A stretch of DNA of 64,000 nt from Variimorphobacter saccharofermentans (GCF_014174405.1 NZ_JACEGA010000001.1:3078501-3142500); one strand, 5' to 3'; positions 35,674 through 46,032 are shown, numbered from the stretch's first letter. Made by a program: numbers and translations. The notes: generated from the sequence alone by a model not told the origin.

Positions 35674-36921
35674 TTAGGACACAAATAAATCTGCTATTTT
35701 ATCAAGAGTAACCTCTACCTGTTCACCGGTCTCCATATTTTTAACATTAGCCCGATTGTTCGCCAGTTCATCCGCTCCAATAATCACGGTATGCTTTGCT
35801 CCAATTTTATTCGCATATTTCATCTGAGCTTTCACACTGCGATCCATATAATCTGTCTCTACGATTACACCTGCTGCTCGCAATTTCTGAACCAACATAA
35901 ACGCGGAGGCTTTTGCTTCCTGGCCCAAAATTCCTACATATAAATCTACTGCTGGTTCCGGCTCAAGCTCCACTCCTTCTGCTGCCAACTCATTGATAAT
36001 GCGCTCAATACCAAATCCAAAGCCTACTGCAGGGATATTTTGCTTCTCATCAATTTCATGAATCAGATTATCATATCGTCCCCCGCCGCAAAGAGTAAAG
36101 CCCTCTGCATTAACAAATTCGAATACGGTTTTTGTATAATAATCCAGCCCTCTTACAATTCCAGTATCTACTTCAAAAGAAATGGATAACTCTGTTAATA
36201 ATCGTTTTAGCTCCTCAAAATGATTTTTACATTCCTCATCCAGATATTCCACCGTTCTAGGTGCATCTTTTACAATTACCTTACAGGACGGAACCTTACA
36301 ATCTATGACACGAAGCGGATTTTTAAGCATTCGTTCCCGACAGGTAGGGCACAGCTCACCTTCATGGGCTTTTAAATAATCAAGTAATGCTTCATTATAG
36401 GTTTTTCTGCAATTGCTACAGCCAATGCTGTTAATATGAAGCTTAGCTCCCTTCATACCCAGTTCCTTCATGAATTCCGTCAATAGGGAAATCAGCTCCA
36501 CCTCAGCAAGCGGACTGGCTGAACCAAAGAATTCGATACCAAACTGGTGATGCTGACGAAGCCTTCCACTTTGCGGATTCTCATAACGAAATGCCTGAGT
36601 GAAATAGAATAGCTTTGTTGGCTGACTTTCAGCGAATAAACCATTCTCAAGATAGCATCGTGCCGTTCCTGCAGTACCCTCCGGTTTCAGTGTAATACTG
36701 CGGTTTCCCTTATCATCAAAGGTATACATTTCTTTTTGAACCACATCCGTGGTCTCCCCGACTCCCCTTTGGAATAAAATAGTATGTTCAAAGGCTGGAG
36801 TGATAACCTCTTTGATATTGTATACTTTACACAGCTTACGTGCAATTCCCTCGATAATGGTACGTTTATGCATATTAGAGCCATACCAGTCCTGTGTTCC
36901 CTTTGGTCTTTGTGTAATCAT
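35674..36921 (-). CDS. hisS: Histidyl-tRNA synthetase
   Basis: Class II aminoacyl-tRNA synthetase, 415 residues. Signatures are [13 protein letters not shown] at the N terminus, [11 protein letters not shown], motif 2 [19 protein letters not shown], the histidine-specific [13 protein letters not shown], and motif 3 FGFGIERI. The C-terminal anticodon-binding domain starts near [14 protein letters not shown] precedes the ATG by six bases. Part of the recJ-apt-rel-hemZ-hisS-aspS block. Confidence 0.97.
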   Translation of the reverse strand: MITQRPKGTQDWYGSNMHKRTIIEGIARKLCKVYNIKEVITPAFEHTILFQRGVGETTDVVQKEMYTFDDKGNRSITLKPEGTAGTARCYLENGLFAESQPTKLFYFTQAFRYENPQSGRLRQHHQFGIEFFGSASPLAEVELISLLTEFMKELGMKGAKLHINSIGCSNCRKTYNEALLDYLKAHEGELCPTCRERMLKNPLRVIDCKVPSCKVIVKDAPRTVEYLDEECKNHFEELKRLLTELSISFEVDTGIVRGLDYYTKTVFEFVNAEGFTLCGGGRYDNLIHEIDEKQNIPAVGFGFGIERIINELAAEGVELEPEPAVDLYVGILGQEAKASAFMLVQKLRAAGVIVETDYMDRSVKAQMKYANKIGAKHTVIIGADELANNRANVKNMETGEQVEVTLDKIADLFVS

Positions 36922-36971
36922 TTTCGTCCTCCGTTCTATCTAGTACATTGTTATATGATAGCTTTCTGCAA

Positions 36972-38459
36972 TCAATTATATAGATGTTTATTCAATTCCA
37001 GAAAACTTCTTTTTCTTTCAATCATTTCATCAATTCGCTGAATATAATCCATAATACTCTTTACATTATCGACCCGTTCGATTCGGTTTTCCTCATGAAA
37101 AACGAACTTTGACATTCCCCCGGCTCCTAAAGCCAGAATGGTCTGCTGTTCCTCCATGATTAAGATGTTATAAAGTCCTTCTTTTCCATACTTTGCATAT
37201 CCAATATTTTCAAGATTCTCAGCCATATTTTTTTGACGATAGAGATAATAGGGCAGATATCCGTTATGGTTGGCAAACTCGATAGATTCCTTCAGCATAC
37301 CGGAGACATCCGTTGCTTTCTTATCCATATACTGCTCTTTTTCCATATTTAATCTGGCAGCACGTTTTATTGCTAAGGTATGCACCGTAAGGCTTTCCGG
37401 ATTCAGCTTTTTTATCTGCTTCAGTGTATCTGACACATCATCCTTTGTTTCTCCTGGCAAGCCAAGAATAATATCCATATTGATATTCTCATGACCAGTT
37501 TTTCGAGCCATATGAAAGGCCTCATATATCTGATCAACTGTATGTCTTCTTCCGATTAGATCCAAGGTTTTTTGCTGCATGCTTTGAGGATTGATTGATA
37601 TTCGATCCACTCCGTATTGCTTGAGAATCTGAAGCTTTTTTTCAGTAATACTATCCGGTCTTCCTGCTTCAACACAGAACTCTTTGACATAAGTTAAATC
37701 AAAGTATTCTCTTATTTTCTTTAATAATCTCTCCAGCTGATCTTCCTGTAACGTAGTCGGTGTTCCGCCACCCAAATACACGGTCGTCAGCTTTTTATTT
37801 GGAAAGCAGGTAGCTGCATATTGAATTTCTTTCTCAAGAGCCTCAAGGTATGCCTCCACGTATTCAGAATATTTCTCAATGGAATAGGATGTAAAGGAGC
37901 AGTACAAGCATGTGCTGGGACAAAAGGGTATTCCAATATATAGGCTATAACCATTCTTATAATCCATTTCCTGCAGCAGCTGTGCTTCCCTCCTGGCAAT
38001 CTCAATACTCATAGATATTTTTTCATCCGAGCAAAGATATTCTTCCCCCATGGTACGATAAATATCTTCCGTGTCCATGTTCTGTTCCAACATTTCATAC
38101 ACCAGCTTAGTAGGACGAATACCGGTTAATATTCCCCAAGGGAGTTGTTTCTCCGTAATACGGGATAATAATTCATATAAGGAGCGCTTCATCACATTCT
38201 TATATCTGGACTTTCCTATACCTTCCGGCACACAGGTGCTAACAGATATTGGTTTATTATCCTCCTGTGAAAGAAAAATCATGATTTCTCTCTCTGTGAA
38301 ATTCACCTCAAGTCTTATACCTTGTTCTAACGGATCTGTATGCTTTAACGCATATTCCTCTTCGGAATATACCTTCATCGCTGCTTCCGGATAAAAAGCT
38401 TTTACTAAAGGGTATACATCATTCTCAAAGCTTTTATCCGACAAGATGATATCTATCAT
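36972..38459 (-). CDS. hemZ: Coproporphyrinogen III dehydrogenase-like radical SAM protein HemZ
   Basis: Oxygen-independent coproporphyrinogen oxidase-like enzyme of the HemZ type, 495 residues. A family-specific N-terminal domain of about 150 residues precedes the radical SAM core with IGIPFCPSTCLYCSFTSYS (CX3CX2C). YLGGGTPTTL and NMDIILGLPGET follow. ATG 38459 has GGAG six bases upstream; ATGs at 38471 and 38486 are alternatives. Whether it acts in haem synthesis here is uncertain, since no other haem gene is present. The position between the MBL hydrolase and hisS is common in clostridia. Confidence 0.9.
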   Translation of the reverse strand: MIDIILSDKSFENDVYPLVKAFYPEAAMKVYSEEEYALKHTDPLEQGIRLEVNFTEREIMIFLSQEDNKPISVSTCVPEGIGKSRYKNVMKRSLYELLSRITEKQLPWGILTGIRPTKLVYEMLEQNMDTEDIYRTMGEEYLCSDEKISMSIEIARREAQLLQEMDYKNGYSLYIGIPFCPSTCLYCSFTSYSIEKYSEYVEAYLEALEKEIQYAATCFPNKKLTTVYLGGGTPTTLQEDQLERLLKKIREYFDLTYVKEFCVEAGRPDSITEKKLQILKQYGVDRISINPQSMQQKTLDLIGRRHTVDQIYEAFHMARKTGHENINMDIILGLPGETKDDVSDTLKQIKKLNPESLTVHTLAIKRAARLNMEKEQYMDKKATDVSGMLKESIEFANHNGYLPYYLYRQKNMAENLENIGYAKYGKEGLYNILIMEEQQTILALGAGGMSKFVFHEENRIERVDNVKSIMDYIQRIDEMIERKRSFLELNKHLYN

Positions 38460-38506
38460 ATCTGTCTCCATTCCTAAGTTACCCAAACAAATAATTACTT
38501 TGGGGT

Positions 38507-39184
38507 TTACGTATCATAAACATCCCAATTCTGTGTGATATAGATATTATTCTCTCTTTCATAACCGATGGTCGTAGGATCACCGTGCCCTGGATACACC
38601 TTCACATTACTATCCAGACACATCAATTTCGTTGATATCGATTTAATTAACTCCCTTGTATCTCCCGTTGGTAAGTCCGTTCTTCCGATACTGTCTAGAA
38701 AGAGGGTATCACCACTGATTAAGATACCATAATCGGTAAAATAATAACATGCTCCACCCATGGTATGCCCGGGAGTATGGATTACCTTAATTAAGAAGCC
38801 GACTAGATTAATCTCCTGTTGATCCTTTAGCAACAGGTCCGGAACCAGACTAACCTCACACCCTATATTGGCGGAAGCATTCCAAGCCGGATTTTTCAGA
38901 AGCTCAGCTTCTTTTTCGTGAGCGTAAATCGGTGCTTTCGTAAGTTCGGACAGTTCCTTCGCAGCCATTATATGGTCAAAATGACCATGGGTGAGAAGGA
39001 TTGCCTTACACACCAGGTCATTTGCCTTTAATTGCTCTTCTATTCGTTTCGCATTATCTCCGGGATCGAAGACAATAGCTTCTTTCGTAGTTGAATTACT
39101 GATTATATAACAGTTTGTCCGAACCATACCAAGAACAAGAACCTTCATATTCATATCAATCATACCATCAACCATGCCTTTCAT
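38507..39184 (-). CDS. MBL-fold metal-dependent hydrolase (glyoxalase II-like)
   Basis: Metallo-beta-lactamase-fold hydrolase, 213-225 residues depending on the start. The metal-binding motif is LLTHGHFDHIMAAKEL, with further ligands in HTPGHTMGGACYY, ISGDTLF and YPGHGDPTTIG. The start is poorly defined: several in-frame ATGs occur (39184, 39163, 39154, 39148) and none has a strong ribosome binding site. Family members usually start near MKVLVLGMVRTNCYI (39148). It may hydrolyse thioesters. It lies between rel and hemZ. Confidence 0.87.
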   Translation of the reverse strand: MKGMVDGMIDMNMKVLVLGMVRTNCYIISNSTTKEAIVFDPGDNAKRIEEQLKANDLVCKAILLTHGHFDHIMAAKELSELTKAPIYAHEKEAELLKNPAWNASANIGCEVSLVPDLLLKDQQEINLVGFLIKVIHTPGHTMGGACYYFTDYGILISGDTLFLDSIGRTDLPTGDTRELIKSISTKLMCLDSNVKVYPGHGDPTTIGYERENNIYITQNWDVYDT

Positions 39185-39213
39185 CCTTACACTGGATACT
39201 TTGAGAAATCAGT

Positions 39214-41508
39214 TTACCCCGCAGTACGTTCAATATCAAGTACGCTCTCCACGTTGCGAAGCTTGGCTATAATCTCATTCAGCTGCTCTTTTCCATGAAT
39301 TTCAAAGCCAATACTGATTGTAGCAGTTCCCTGCTTACTAGTTCTTACATTCATAGATGTAACATCAATTTTATTTTCCGTTAGAACCCTGGAAATATCT
39401 ACAAGGACTCCGGTTCGGTTATTGGCATATATTTTGATCTCTGCAGTATATACTCCTCCTGGATCCTTACCATCAGCCACATTCCACTCCGCATCAATCA
39501 ATCTGGCCCTGTCTTCCTCCGGTAGGTTAATGACATTGATACAGTCTGTTCTATGAATGGACACGCCCCGTCCTCTTGTTACAAAGCCAACTATTTCATC
39601 TCCGGGAACTGGGCTGCAGCACTTTGAAAAACGAACCGCCACATCATGAATACCTTCTACTACAATTCCACTCTTGGATTTCTTCTGCGGAATACGATCC
39701 TTTACCTCGGTAATGGCATCCAGAACATTCTCGTCGGTAACTTCCTTCTTGTTCTTCTTTTTATATTCTTCCAGAAGTTTATTAACGATCTGACCTTCCT
39801 TCAATCCACCATGGCCAACTGCTGCCAATACAGAATCCCAATCACGGAAACCATATTTTCTCATGACAACATTGGAGAATTCCGGTTTTAATAAATCGCT
39901 AAGTATTATACTCTTTGTCTTGCAGTAGGCGGCGATTAACTCTTTACCCCTGGTAATATTATCCTCTTTTAATTCCGTCTTAAACCATTGATTGATTTTA
40001 TTCTTCGCCTGGGTACTCTTTACAATCGATAGCCAATCCCGGCTAGGACCTTTTGAGTTCTGGGAAGTCATTATCTCAATACGGTCACCATTCTGAATAA
40101 CATAATCAATAGGTACAAGTTTACCATTTACTCTGGCACCGACCATCTTATTACCTACAGCACTATGGATACTGTAAGCGAAATCTATGGGATTCGACCC
40201 GGTTGGTAAGGTTTTCACATCTCCTGTGGGAGTAAAAGCATAAACACTTTCTGAAAACAAATCAAAATCATTCTTGATAAGGCTTAGGAACTCCTTATTA
40301 TCGGACATATCCCGTTGCCATTCCAATACCTGTCGCAACCATGTAAGCTTCTCTTCTTCGGCTGTTGCAGAACCTGCTTTTCCATCCTGACCCTCTTTAT
40401 ACTTCCAGTGAGCAGCAATACCGTACTCTGCAGTTCGATGCATCTCATAGGTTCTGATCTGAATCTCAAAGGGCGCTCCCTTCGGTCCGATCAGTGTCGT
40501 ATGAAGAGACTGGTACATATTCGGCTTCGGCATAGCGATATAATCTTTAAAACGCCCCGGTATGGGCTTATACATTTCATGAATTACACCGAGAGCTGCA
40601 TAACAATCCTTTAAGGAATCAACAATAATACGTACTGCGAACAGATCATAGATTTGATCCAGTGTCTTATTCTGATTCACCATTTTCTTATAAATACTGA
40701 AAAAATGCTTTATGCGTCCATCGATCTTCGCTTCAATGCCCGCTTCTTCAATATGCCTGCGAACTTCGCTTACGATATCATCAATATAAGCTTGACGTTC
40801 ACTTTTCTTACTAGCTATCTTTTCTGCCAAATCTTTATATATCTCAGGTTCCAGATATTTTAGGGACAAATCATCCAGTTCCACCTTGATTTTGGAAATA
40901 CCGAGTCTCTGAGCAATGGGAGCATAGATATCCATTGTTTCTCTTGCCGTTTCCTTCTGCTTATGGGGTTCTTTATACTTCAGGGTTCTCATATTATGTA
41001 GCCGGTCTGCCAGCTTTATCAAGATCACCCGGATATCCTTTGCCATAGCAAGAAACATCTTTCTAAGGTTCTCTGCCTGCAGTTCAACCTTATCCATGTC
41101 ATAATTCAGCTTTGTCAGCTTCGTTACACCATCCACTAACAGCGCAATTTCATTGGAGAACATAGAGGATATCTCTTCAATTGTAAAATCAGTATCTTCC
41201 ACTACATCATGAAGAATTCCGGCAACGATCGTCTCTTTATCAAGCTCAAGCTCTGCTAAGATGTTAGCAACACATAACGGGTGAATAATATAAGGTTCTC
41301 CTGATTTACGAAATTGATCCTTATGGGCGTCATCAGCAAGCTTATATGCCTTTTCTATCATAGAAATATCCGCAGAAGGATGGTAAGCACGTATTTTCGC
41401 AATCAATTCCTTATAAAGCACTTCAGGCGAAGTAAAATCAGCCGGCGCATTGATTGTAGCCGATACAATCATATCCTCTTTTCCCGATATTACTTTAGAT
41501 TCTTCCAT
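39214..41508 (-). CDS. rel: Bifunctional (p)ppGpp synthetase/hydrolase
   Basis: Stringent-response enzyme of the RelA/SpoT type, 764 residues. The hydrolase HD domain has AGILHDVVEDTDFT and LADRLHNMRTL. The synthetase region (about 240-350) has RIIVDSLKDCYAALG and GRFKDYIAMPKPNMYQSLH. A TGS domain (VYAFTPTGDVKTLPTGSNPI) and a C-terminal ACT domain follow. Hydrolase residues look intact, so both activities are expected. The ATG at 41508 has GGTGGTGAT upstream; an ATG at 41553 gives an atypical extension. It lies after apt, as in many Firmicutes. Confidence 0.96.
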   Translation of the reverse strand: MEESKVISGKEDMIVSATINAPADFTSPEVLYKELIAKIRAYHPSADISMIEKAYKLADDAHKDQFRKSGEPYIIHPLCVANILAELELDKETIVAGILHDVVEDTDFTIEEISSMFSNEIALLVDGVTKLTKLNYDMDKVELQAENLRKMFLAMAKDIRVILIKLADRLHNMRTLKYKEPHKQKETARETMDIYAPIAQRLGISKIKVELDDLSLKYLEPEIYKDLAEKIASKKSERQAYIDDIVSEVRRHIEEAGIEAKIDGRIKHFFSIYKKMVNQNKTLDQIYDLFAVRIIVDSLKDCYAALGVIHEMYKPIPGRFKDYIAMPKPNMYQSLHTTLIGPKGAPFEIQIRTYEMHRTAEYGIAAHWKYKEGQDGKAGSATAEEEKLTWLRQVLEWQRDMSDNKEFLSLIKNDFDLFSESVYAFTPTGDVKTLPTGSNPIDFAYSIHSAVGNKMVGARVNGKLVPIDYVIQNGDRIEIMTSQNSKGPSRDWLSIVKSTQAKNKINQWFKTELKEDNITRGKELIAAYCKTKSIILSDLLKPEFSNVVMRKYGFRDWDSVLAAVGHGGLKEGQIVNKLLEEYKKKNKKEVTDENVLDAITEVKDRIPQKKSKSGIVVEGIHDVAVRFSKCCSPVPGDEIVGFVTRGRGVSIHRTDCINVINLPEEDRARLIDAEWNVADGKDPGGVYTAEIKIYANNRTGVLVDISRVLTENKIDVTSMNVRTSKQGTATISIGFEIHGKEQLNEIIAKLRNVESVLDIERTAG

Positions 41509-41604
41509 GATATCACCACCCGTTATCAAATAGTAAAATAGAACGAACTCCAACTACTCTTTCAGCCTCTGTTATAAACATCCTAGCAAGCGATCTATCT
41601 GAAA

Positions 41605-42129
41605 TTATTTTCCTTCGTATTGAATTACAGCTTCGACATCGAAGCCAGAAAGCTTTTCGCGTCCCTTCAGACCTTTAAGCTCCATTAAAAAGATGATTTT
41701 GACTACTTCTCCACCAAGCATCTCAACTAACTTTGTTATTGCTTCGATGGTACCTCCTGTAGCAATCAGATCATCCACTATTACAACCTTCTGTCCAGGT
41801 TTAATAGCATCCTTATGAACTTCAATCGTTGCCTTGCCATATTCCAAATCATAGTCCATAGAAATGGTCTCACAAGGTAATTTACCCTTTTTACGAACAG
41901 GGATAAATGCTTTGTTTAAATTGTAAGCAAGCGGAACACCAAAGATAAATCCTCTTGACTCCGGCCCAACAATCACATCAAAATCCAGATCTTTAATTAG
42001 CTCCTGCATACTGTCAATTGCCATTTTTAGTCCGTCTTTGTCCTGTAATACACTGGTCACATCCCGGAAAATGATTCCCGGTTCCGGAAAATCCGGTATA
42101 CTTCTTACATAGCTCTCTAAGTTTTTCAT
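41605..42129 (-). CDS. apt: Adenine phosphoribosyltransferase
   Basis: Purine salvage enzyme making AMP from adenine and PRPP; 174 residues. MKNLESYVRSIPDFPEPGI is the typical N terminus. The PRPP loop is VVIVDDLIATGGTIEAI, and VGPESRGFIFGVPLA is also characteristic. The ATG at 42129 has GGAGG six bases upstream. A -10-like TGATATAAT (minus strand, near 42245) suggests a local promoter between recJ and apt. It functionally complements the adenine deaminase at 60881. Confidence 0.97.
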   Translation of the reverse strand: MKNLESYVRSIPDFPEPGIIFRDVTSVLQDKDGLKMAIDSMQELIKDLDFDVIVGPESRGFIFGVPLAYNLNKAFIPVRKKGKLPCETISMDYDLEYGKATIEVHKDAIKPGQKVVIVDDLIATGGTIEAITKLVEMLGGEVVKIIFLMELKGLKGREKLSGFDVEAVIQYEGK

Positions 42130-42283
42130 ATTGTTCCTCCATTCCTGCCCAATTGCTTTGTCTTTAGGCGTTGGCACAATTCTTTATGTCATTTATAGTT
42201 AAATTATTATTCATACGGATATATTCTCTTGTAGATGCTAATTATATCACTATCATTAATACTTCGTAAAGAATTTTATTATG

Positions 42284-44044
42284 TTAACGATAATTTTGGA
42301 TAATCAGTTGAAGATTTCGAAAACCATTATACTCATTAATTCTCGGATAATAGGTAATGGTAAGTTTGAAATTAACTCCTCTTCCGGTTTTTAATCTTTC
42401 TTCTTCCTCCCTACCATAGGTGTTGCAGATATAGGAAAAGAATTCGTTAACATCTCCAAAATAAATGGCCTCCATCTCTTTGCCATATTGGTTCTCCAAT
42501 CGAAACCGTAACCCACATGCATTCTTACCCATAACAAAAGCGGACTTGATCCTTAGATCCTTCTCTGCAAATACAGGCTTTTCATTTCCCTTTCCAAAGG
42601 GCTCAAGCCGTTGCAGTTCCTGTATCAAGCTTTCATTTATATATCCTAAGGGAAGATGAACATCGATGGAAACCTTCGGAATTAACATCTCCTCTGTCAG
42701 GTTTGTGTTCTCGTTTAATGCTCTTCTAAGTATATCTATGTTTTCCGGAAGTAGCGAAAGACCTGCTGCCATTGGGTGACCGCCCATCTTAAGAAATAAG
42801 TCTCGGCATTTAGACAGTTCCTCTACCATATTATATTGTTCTATGGATCTACCGGAACCTTTTACACATTCCTTAGCATCCGTTAGTATAATCGTCGGTC
42901 TGTTAAACCTTTCTCTTACTCTTCCCGCTATAATACCGGCTATACTCTCATGACAGTCAGGAAGATAGACCACAAGCACTTTATCCTTCATCATGTCACT
43001 TTCATTGATCATCTTTATTGCTTTCTCTGTATATTCTGCGGTCATTTCCTTTCGGACATCGTTCAGCATTCGAACCTCACCCGCTAATTCCACAGCCTCC
43101 TCCTTGGTACAGGCTAACAGAAGATCCATGCCTTTTTTGGCCGTATCTAATCGACCTGAGGCATTCAGACAGGGACCGATTACAAAGCCCAAATGAAAAG
43201 CTGACAGCTGTTCCTTATCAATTCCGCAAGCATCCATCAAAGCCAATAAGCCTTTATTTTCTGTATTTTTAATTAAGTTTAACCCAGATTTTACAATGAT
43301 ACGATTTTCATCAACTAAGTCCATAACATCGCATACCGTTGCGATAGCAACATAGGTTATCAGCTCATCGAGAAAAGCTTCCTTGTCAGCCACATCAAAA
43401 TATGTCATTAATGCCATACTTAACTTAAATGCGATTGCCGCACCGCACAAGCCGGGGTAGGGATATGTACAATCCGGTTGCTTGGGATTAATAATAGCAT
43501 CTGCCAAGGGAAGCAGGTACCCGCTATCCTCATTATGAACCAGGTCATGATGATCCGTTACGATTACCGTCATTCCATTATCTTTCGCATATGCAATTTG
43601 CTCGATCGCAGCAATTCCATTATCACAGGTAAGTATAGTGTCCACTTCATCTTCTATGGCTGCCCCTACCATCGCAGCATTTATTCCATAACCATCCTTG
43701 ATGCGGTCCGGTATATCATAATCCACCTCTGCCCCTAGCTTCGTAAGTGTCTGATACAGAACATAGGTTGCGACTACCCCATCCACATCATAGTCTCCAA
43801 TAATTCGGATGCATTTATGATTATGGATTTTCTCAGTTAGAATATCACAGGCTTTTCTCATATCTTTCATTAAGAATGGATCATATAAATTCTCTTTTTT
43901 CGGATTTAAAAAAGCGGTGATTTTCTCAGAATCAGTGTACCCTTTATTAACCAGACAGCGTGCAAGCACTTCACTGATACCACATTGTTGCATGAGCTGA
44001 TGAAAATCCGCTTTTTTATTCTTGATTACCCAATTCTCCATGTG
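42284..44044 (-). CDS. recJ: Single-stranded-DNA exonuclease RecJ
   Basis: 5'-3' exonuclease of the DHH superfamily, 586 residues. Motif I is IRIIGDYDVDGVVATYVLY, the DHH is in VIVTDHHDLV, and GPCLNASGRLDTAKKG and MGGHPMAAGLSLL (DHHA1) follow. An OB-like C-terminal segment ends the protein. The ATG at 44044 has GGAGG four bases upstream. Shorter than E. coli-like and B. subtilis RecJ, but similar to the compact clostridial type. It begins 40 bases after the SCIFF maturase gene. Confidence 0.94.
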   Translation of the reverse strand, partial: HMENWVIKNKKADFHQLMQQCGISEVLARCLVNKGYTDSEKITAFLNPKKENLYDPFLMKDMRKACDILTEKIHNHKCIRIIGDYDVDGVVATYVLYQTLTKLGAEVDYDIPDRIKDGYGINAAMVGAAIEDEVDTILTCDNGIAAIEQIAYAKDNGMTVIVTDHHDLVHNEDSGYLLPLADAIINPKQPDCTYPYPGLCGAAIAFKLSMALMTYFDVADKEAFLDELITYVAIATVCDVMDLVDENRIIVKSGLNLIKNTENKGLLALMDACGIDKEQLSAFHLGFVIGPCLNASGRLDTAKKGMDLLLACTKEEAVELAGEVRMLNDVRKEMTAEYTEKAIKMINESDMMKDKVLVVYLPDCHESIAGIIAGRVRERFNRPTIILTDAKECVKGSGRSIEQYNMVEELSKCRDLFLKMGGHPMAAGLSLLPENIDILRRALNENTNLTEEMLIPKVSIDVHLPLGYINESLIQELQRLEPFGKGNEKPVFAEKDLRIKSAFVMGKNACGLRFRLENQYGKEMEAIYFGDVNEFFSYICNTYGREEEERLKTGRGVNFKLTITYYPRINEYNGFRNLQLIIQNYR

Positions 44045-44084
44045 GCCTCCACTTTCGCACACAACCCTGAATGCTCATCACATT

Positions 44085-45515
44085 CTACTGACTTTCTTCC
44101 GCTACCTTTATCATAATCGCACATTCCACACGCTTTTTCTGCAGTTCACAGCCAATATCATAAGCATCATTAATATTACCATGAAAATTATAGGAATTTG
44201 CTGCACAACCACCACTGCAATAGAATTTAGCAAAGCAGTCCCGGCATTTATCCTTGGAATATACATTACAGCACTTGAATTCTTCCCGTATCTCAGGCTT
44301 TGTCACGCCTTCAAATACATTTCCCATAAGATACTCCGGAATTCCAACAAATTGATGGCACGGATATAAATCCCCCCAGGGAGTTACTGCCAGGTATTCC
44401 GTTCCTGATCCACACCCTGACAGACGTTTTGCAACACAGGGACCCCCGGACAGGTCGATCATAAAGTGGAAGAAGTTGAATCCCTTGCCTTGTTTTTTCC
44501 TCTCTATCATCAGTTTTGCAAGCTTATCGTATTCATCAAATAGGATTGGTAAATCCTCCTTCGTAATCGCATAAGACTCTTCCGGTAAAGCCACGACAGG
44601 TTCAACGGAAATCTGTTGGAAACCGAGATCTGCCAAATGCTTAACATCATCGGAAAAATCAAGGTTATTGTGAGTAAATGTTCCTCGAACATAGTAGTTC
44701 GTTTGATTTCTGCTTTCAGCAAGCTTTTGGAATCTCGGAAGAATAACGTCATAGCTTCCTTTCCCGTTCCTGCTGGGGCGCATTTTATCATGAACTTCTT
44801 TTCTTCCATCAATGCTTAATACCACATTACTCATTTCTTTGTTAGCAAATTCCATCACTTCGTCATCCAATAAAATTCCATTGGTCGTTAGTGTGAAACG
44901 GAACTTCTTGTTATGAAGCTGTTCCTGTTCTCTGCCATACTTAACCAAATCCTTCACTACCTGAAAGTTCATCAGTGGTTCCCCTCCGAAGAAATCCACC
45001 TCCAGGTTCTTACGGTTACCGGAGTTTGCAATTAAGAAATCAAGGGCTTTTTTACCCACCTCATAACTCATCAGAGCACGGCCACCTTTGTATTCACCCT
45101 CCTCCGCAAAGCAATATCTGCACGCCAGATTACAATCATGGGCAATATGTAAGCAAAGTGCTTTCACAACTGTGGAACGTTGCTTAAAATCCTTAATATA
45201 ATCCTCATAAACATCCTTTGTAAATAAAGAGCCTTTCTTTTTCAGTTGCTCCACATCTTCTAAAACCTCGCATATCTGTTGAACCAAGGCTTCTACATGA
45301 TCTGTAAAATCTTCCTTAGGTCCGTCTTCTATCTGAATCAGCCCTGCATACTGAGGCTGTGTGTATTTCTGAACCATTGCTTCTACGATACTTCCTTGAT
45401 CATTATTCTCATACATCTCAATGATATCATAAGCCAAATCGTCGACTACATGAATCATTCCACTATTAACATCCAAAACAATATTATATCCATTACTTTT
45501 ATATTGGTGAACCAC
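44085..45515 (-). CDS. scfB: SCIFF ranthipeptide maturase (radical SAM-SPASM)
   Basis: Radical SAM enzyme that installs a thioether bridge on the SCIFF peptide encoded upstream; 476 residues. The N-terminal peptide-recognition region starts VVHQYKSNGYNIVLDVNSGM. The radical SAM cluster motif is HDCNLACRYCFAEEG (CX3CX2C), and FFGGEPLMNFQVV follows. The SPASM region has CGSGTEYLAVTPWGDLYPCH, then CCNVYSKDKCRDCFAKFYCSG for auxiliary clusters. The start is GTG at 45515 with AGGAGG seven bases upstream. The open frame runs to 45614, but the extra residues are not family-like. Family identification is firm; the bridge position is inferred from related systems. Confidence 0.95.
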   Translation of the reverse strand: MVHQYKSNGYNIVLDVNSGMIHVVDDLAYDIIEMYENNDQGSIVEAMVQKYTQPQYAGLIQIEDGPKEDFTDHVEALVQQICEVLEDVEQLKKKGSLFTKDVYEDYIKDFKQRSTVVKALCLHIAHDCNLACRYCFAEEGEYKGGRALMSYEVGKKALDFLIANSGNRKNLEVDFFGGEPLMNFQVVKDLVKYGREQEQLHNKKFRFTLTTNGILLDDEVMEFANKEMSNVVLSIDGRKEVHDKMRPSRNGKGSYDVILPRFQKLAESRNQTNYYVRGTFTHNNLDFSDDVKHLADLGFQQISVEPVVALPEESYAITKEDLPILFDEYDKLAKLMIERKKQGKGFNFFHFMIDLSGGPCVAKRLSGCGSGTEYLAVTPWGDLYPCHQFVGIPEYLMGNVFEGVTKPEIREEFKCCNVYSKDKCRDCFAKFYCSGGCAANSYNFHGNINDAYDIGCELQKKRVECAIMIKVAEESQ

Positions 45516-45603
45516 GGTTTTTCCTCCTAATTCTATGTATGTAACTTTATATTCACAATCTGCTATCCTTTGCGTTATGATGATGGAAGATTTTACAACG
45601 AAT

Positions 45604-45662
45604 GGGACTGTCACAAAATATCTTTCATAAATATAGCCCGAAAAATATTTTGAGGCAGCCCC
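45604..45662. terminator. Inverted repeat upstream of scfB
   Basis: GGGACTGTCACAAAATAT (from 45604) pairs with few mismatches with ATATTTTGAGGCAGCCCC (ending about 45662). It lies in the 347-base gap between scfB and scfA. It may be an attenuator or a processing hairpin that sets the peptide-to-maturase ratio. Confidence 0.45.
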
Positions 45663-45776
45663 AAATACAAGATCCTTCTCTTGTGTTTGTCATAAACCGG
45701 ATGAAAACATATTATTCCAATTCTTATATATGCTAGAAAGTACGCTTTACGAACCTTCTATTGTCACGAATTACAT

Positions 45777-45812
45777 AAGGTGTCTCAAGAGATTCGCTTC
45801 TTAAGACACCTT
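45777..45812. terminator. Hairpin after scfA
   Basis: AAGGTGTCTCAAGA (45777-45790) pairs with TCTTAAGACACCTT (45799-45812) with one G-T pair and an 8-base loop. It follows the scfA stop by about 50 bases in the direction of transcription. It has no strong T-run on the minus strand, so partial read-through into scfB is plausible. Confidence 0.6.
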
Positions 45813-45862
45813 CTATTTTGTCGTTCATCCATTTGCCTGATTGCGTCTTTATGTACTGAAAA

Positions 45863-46003
45863 CTATTTGTTTTCGCAGCTTTGATTACCTACTGTACAGG
45901 AAGTTTTGCATGCTGACTGACAAGAAGTCTGGCATTCTCCACATCCGCCTTTTTTCATAGTATCTTTCAGATTCTTTGTGTTTAAAGTTCTGATATGTCT
46001 CAT
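45863..46003 (-). CDS. scfA: SCIFF (six-cysteines-in-forty-five) ranthipeptide precursor
   Basis: Ribosomally made peptide of 46 residues, substrate of the maturase downstream. It opens MRHIRTLNTKNLKDTMKKGG (leader) and has exactly six cysteines, at positions 21, 24, 28, 32, 36 and 43. The core CQSACKTSCTV is typical of the family. In the studied Clostridium thermocellum homologue the bridge joins Cys32 to Thr37; both residues are present here at those positions. GGAGG lies five bases before the ATG. The mature function is unknown; quorum-type signalling has been suggested for relatives. Confidence 0.95.
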   Translation of the reverse strand: MRHIRTLNTKNLKDTMKKGGCGECQTSCQSACKTSCTVGNQSCENK

Positions 46004-46032
46004 TATTATCCTCCATTTCTACGCAGATAACA

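Noticed and set aside
34860..36990. Possible T-box leaders before aspS or hisS
   Set aside because: The upstream gaps are short and contain no T-box consensus (TGGNACCGCG-like) or specifier-loop arrangement.
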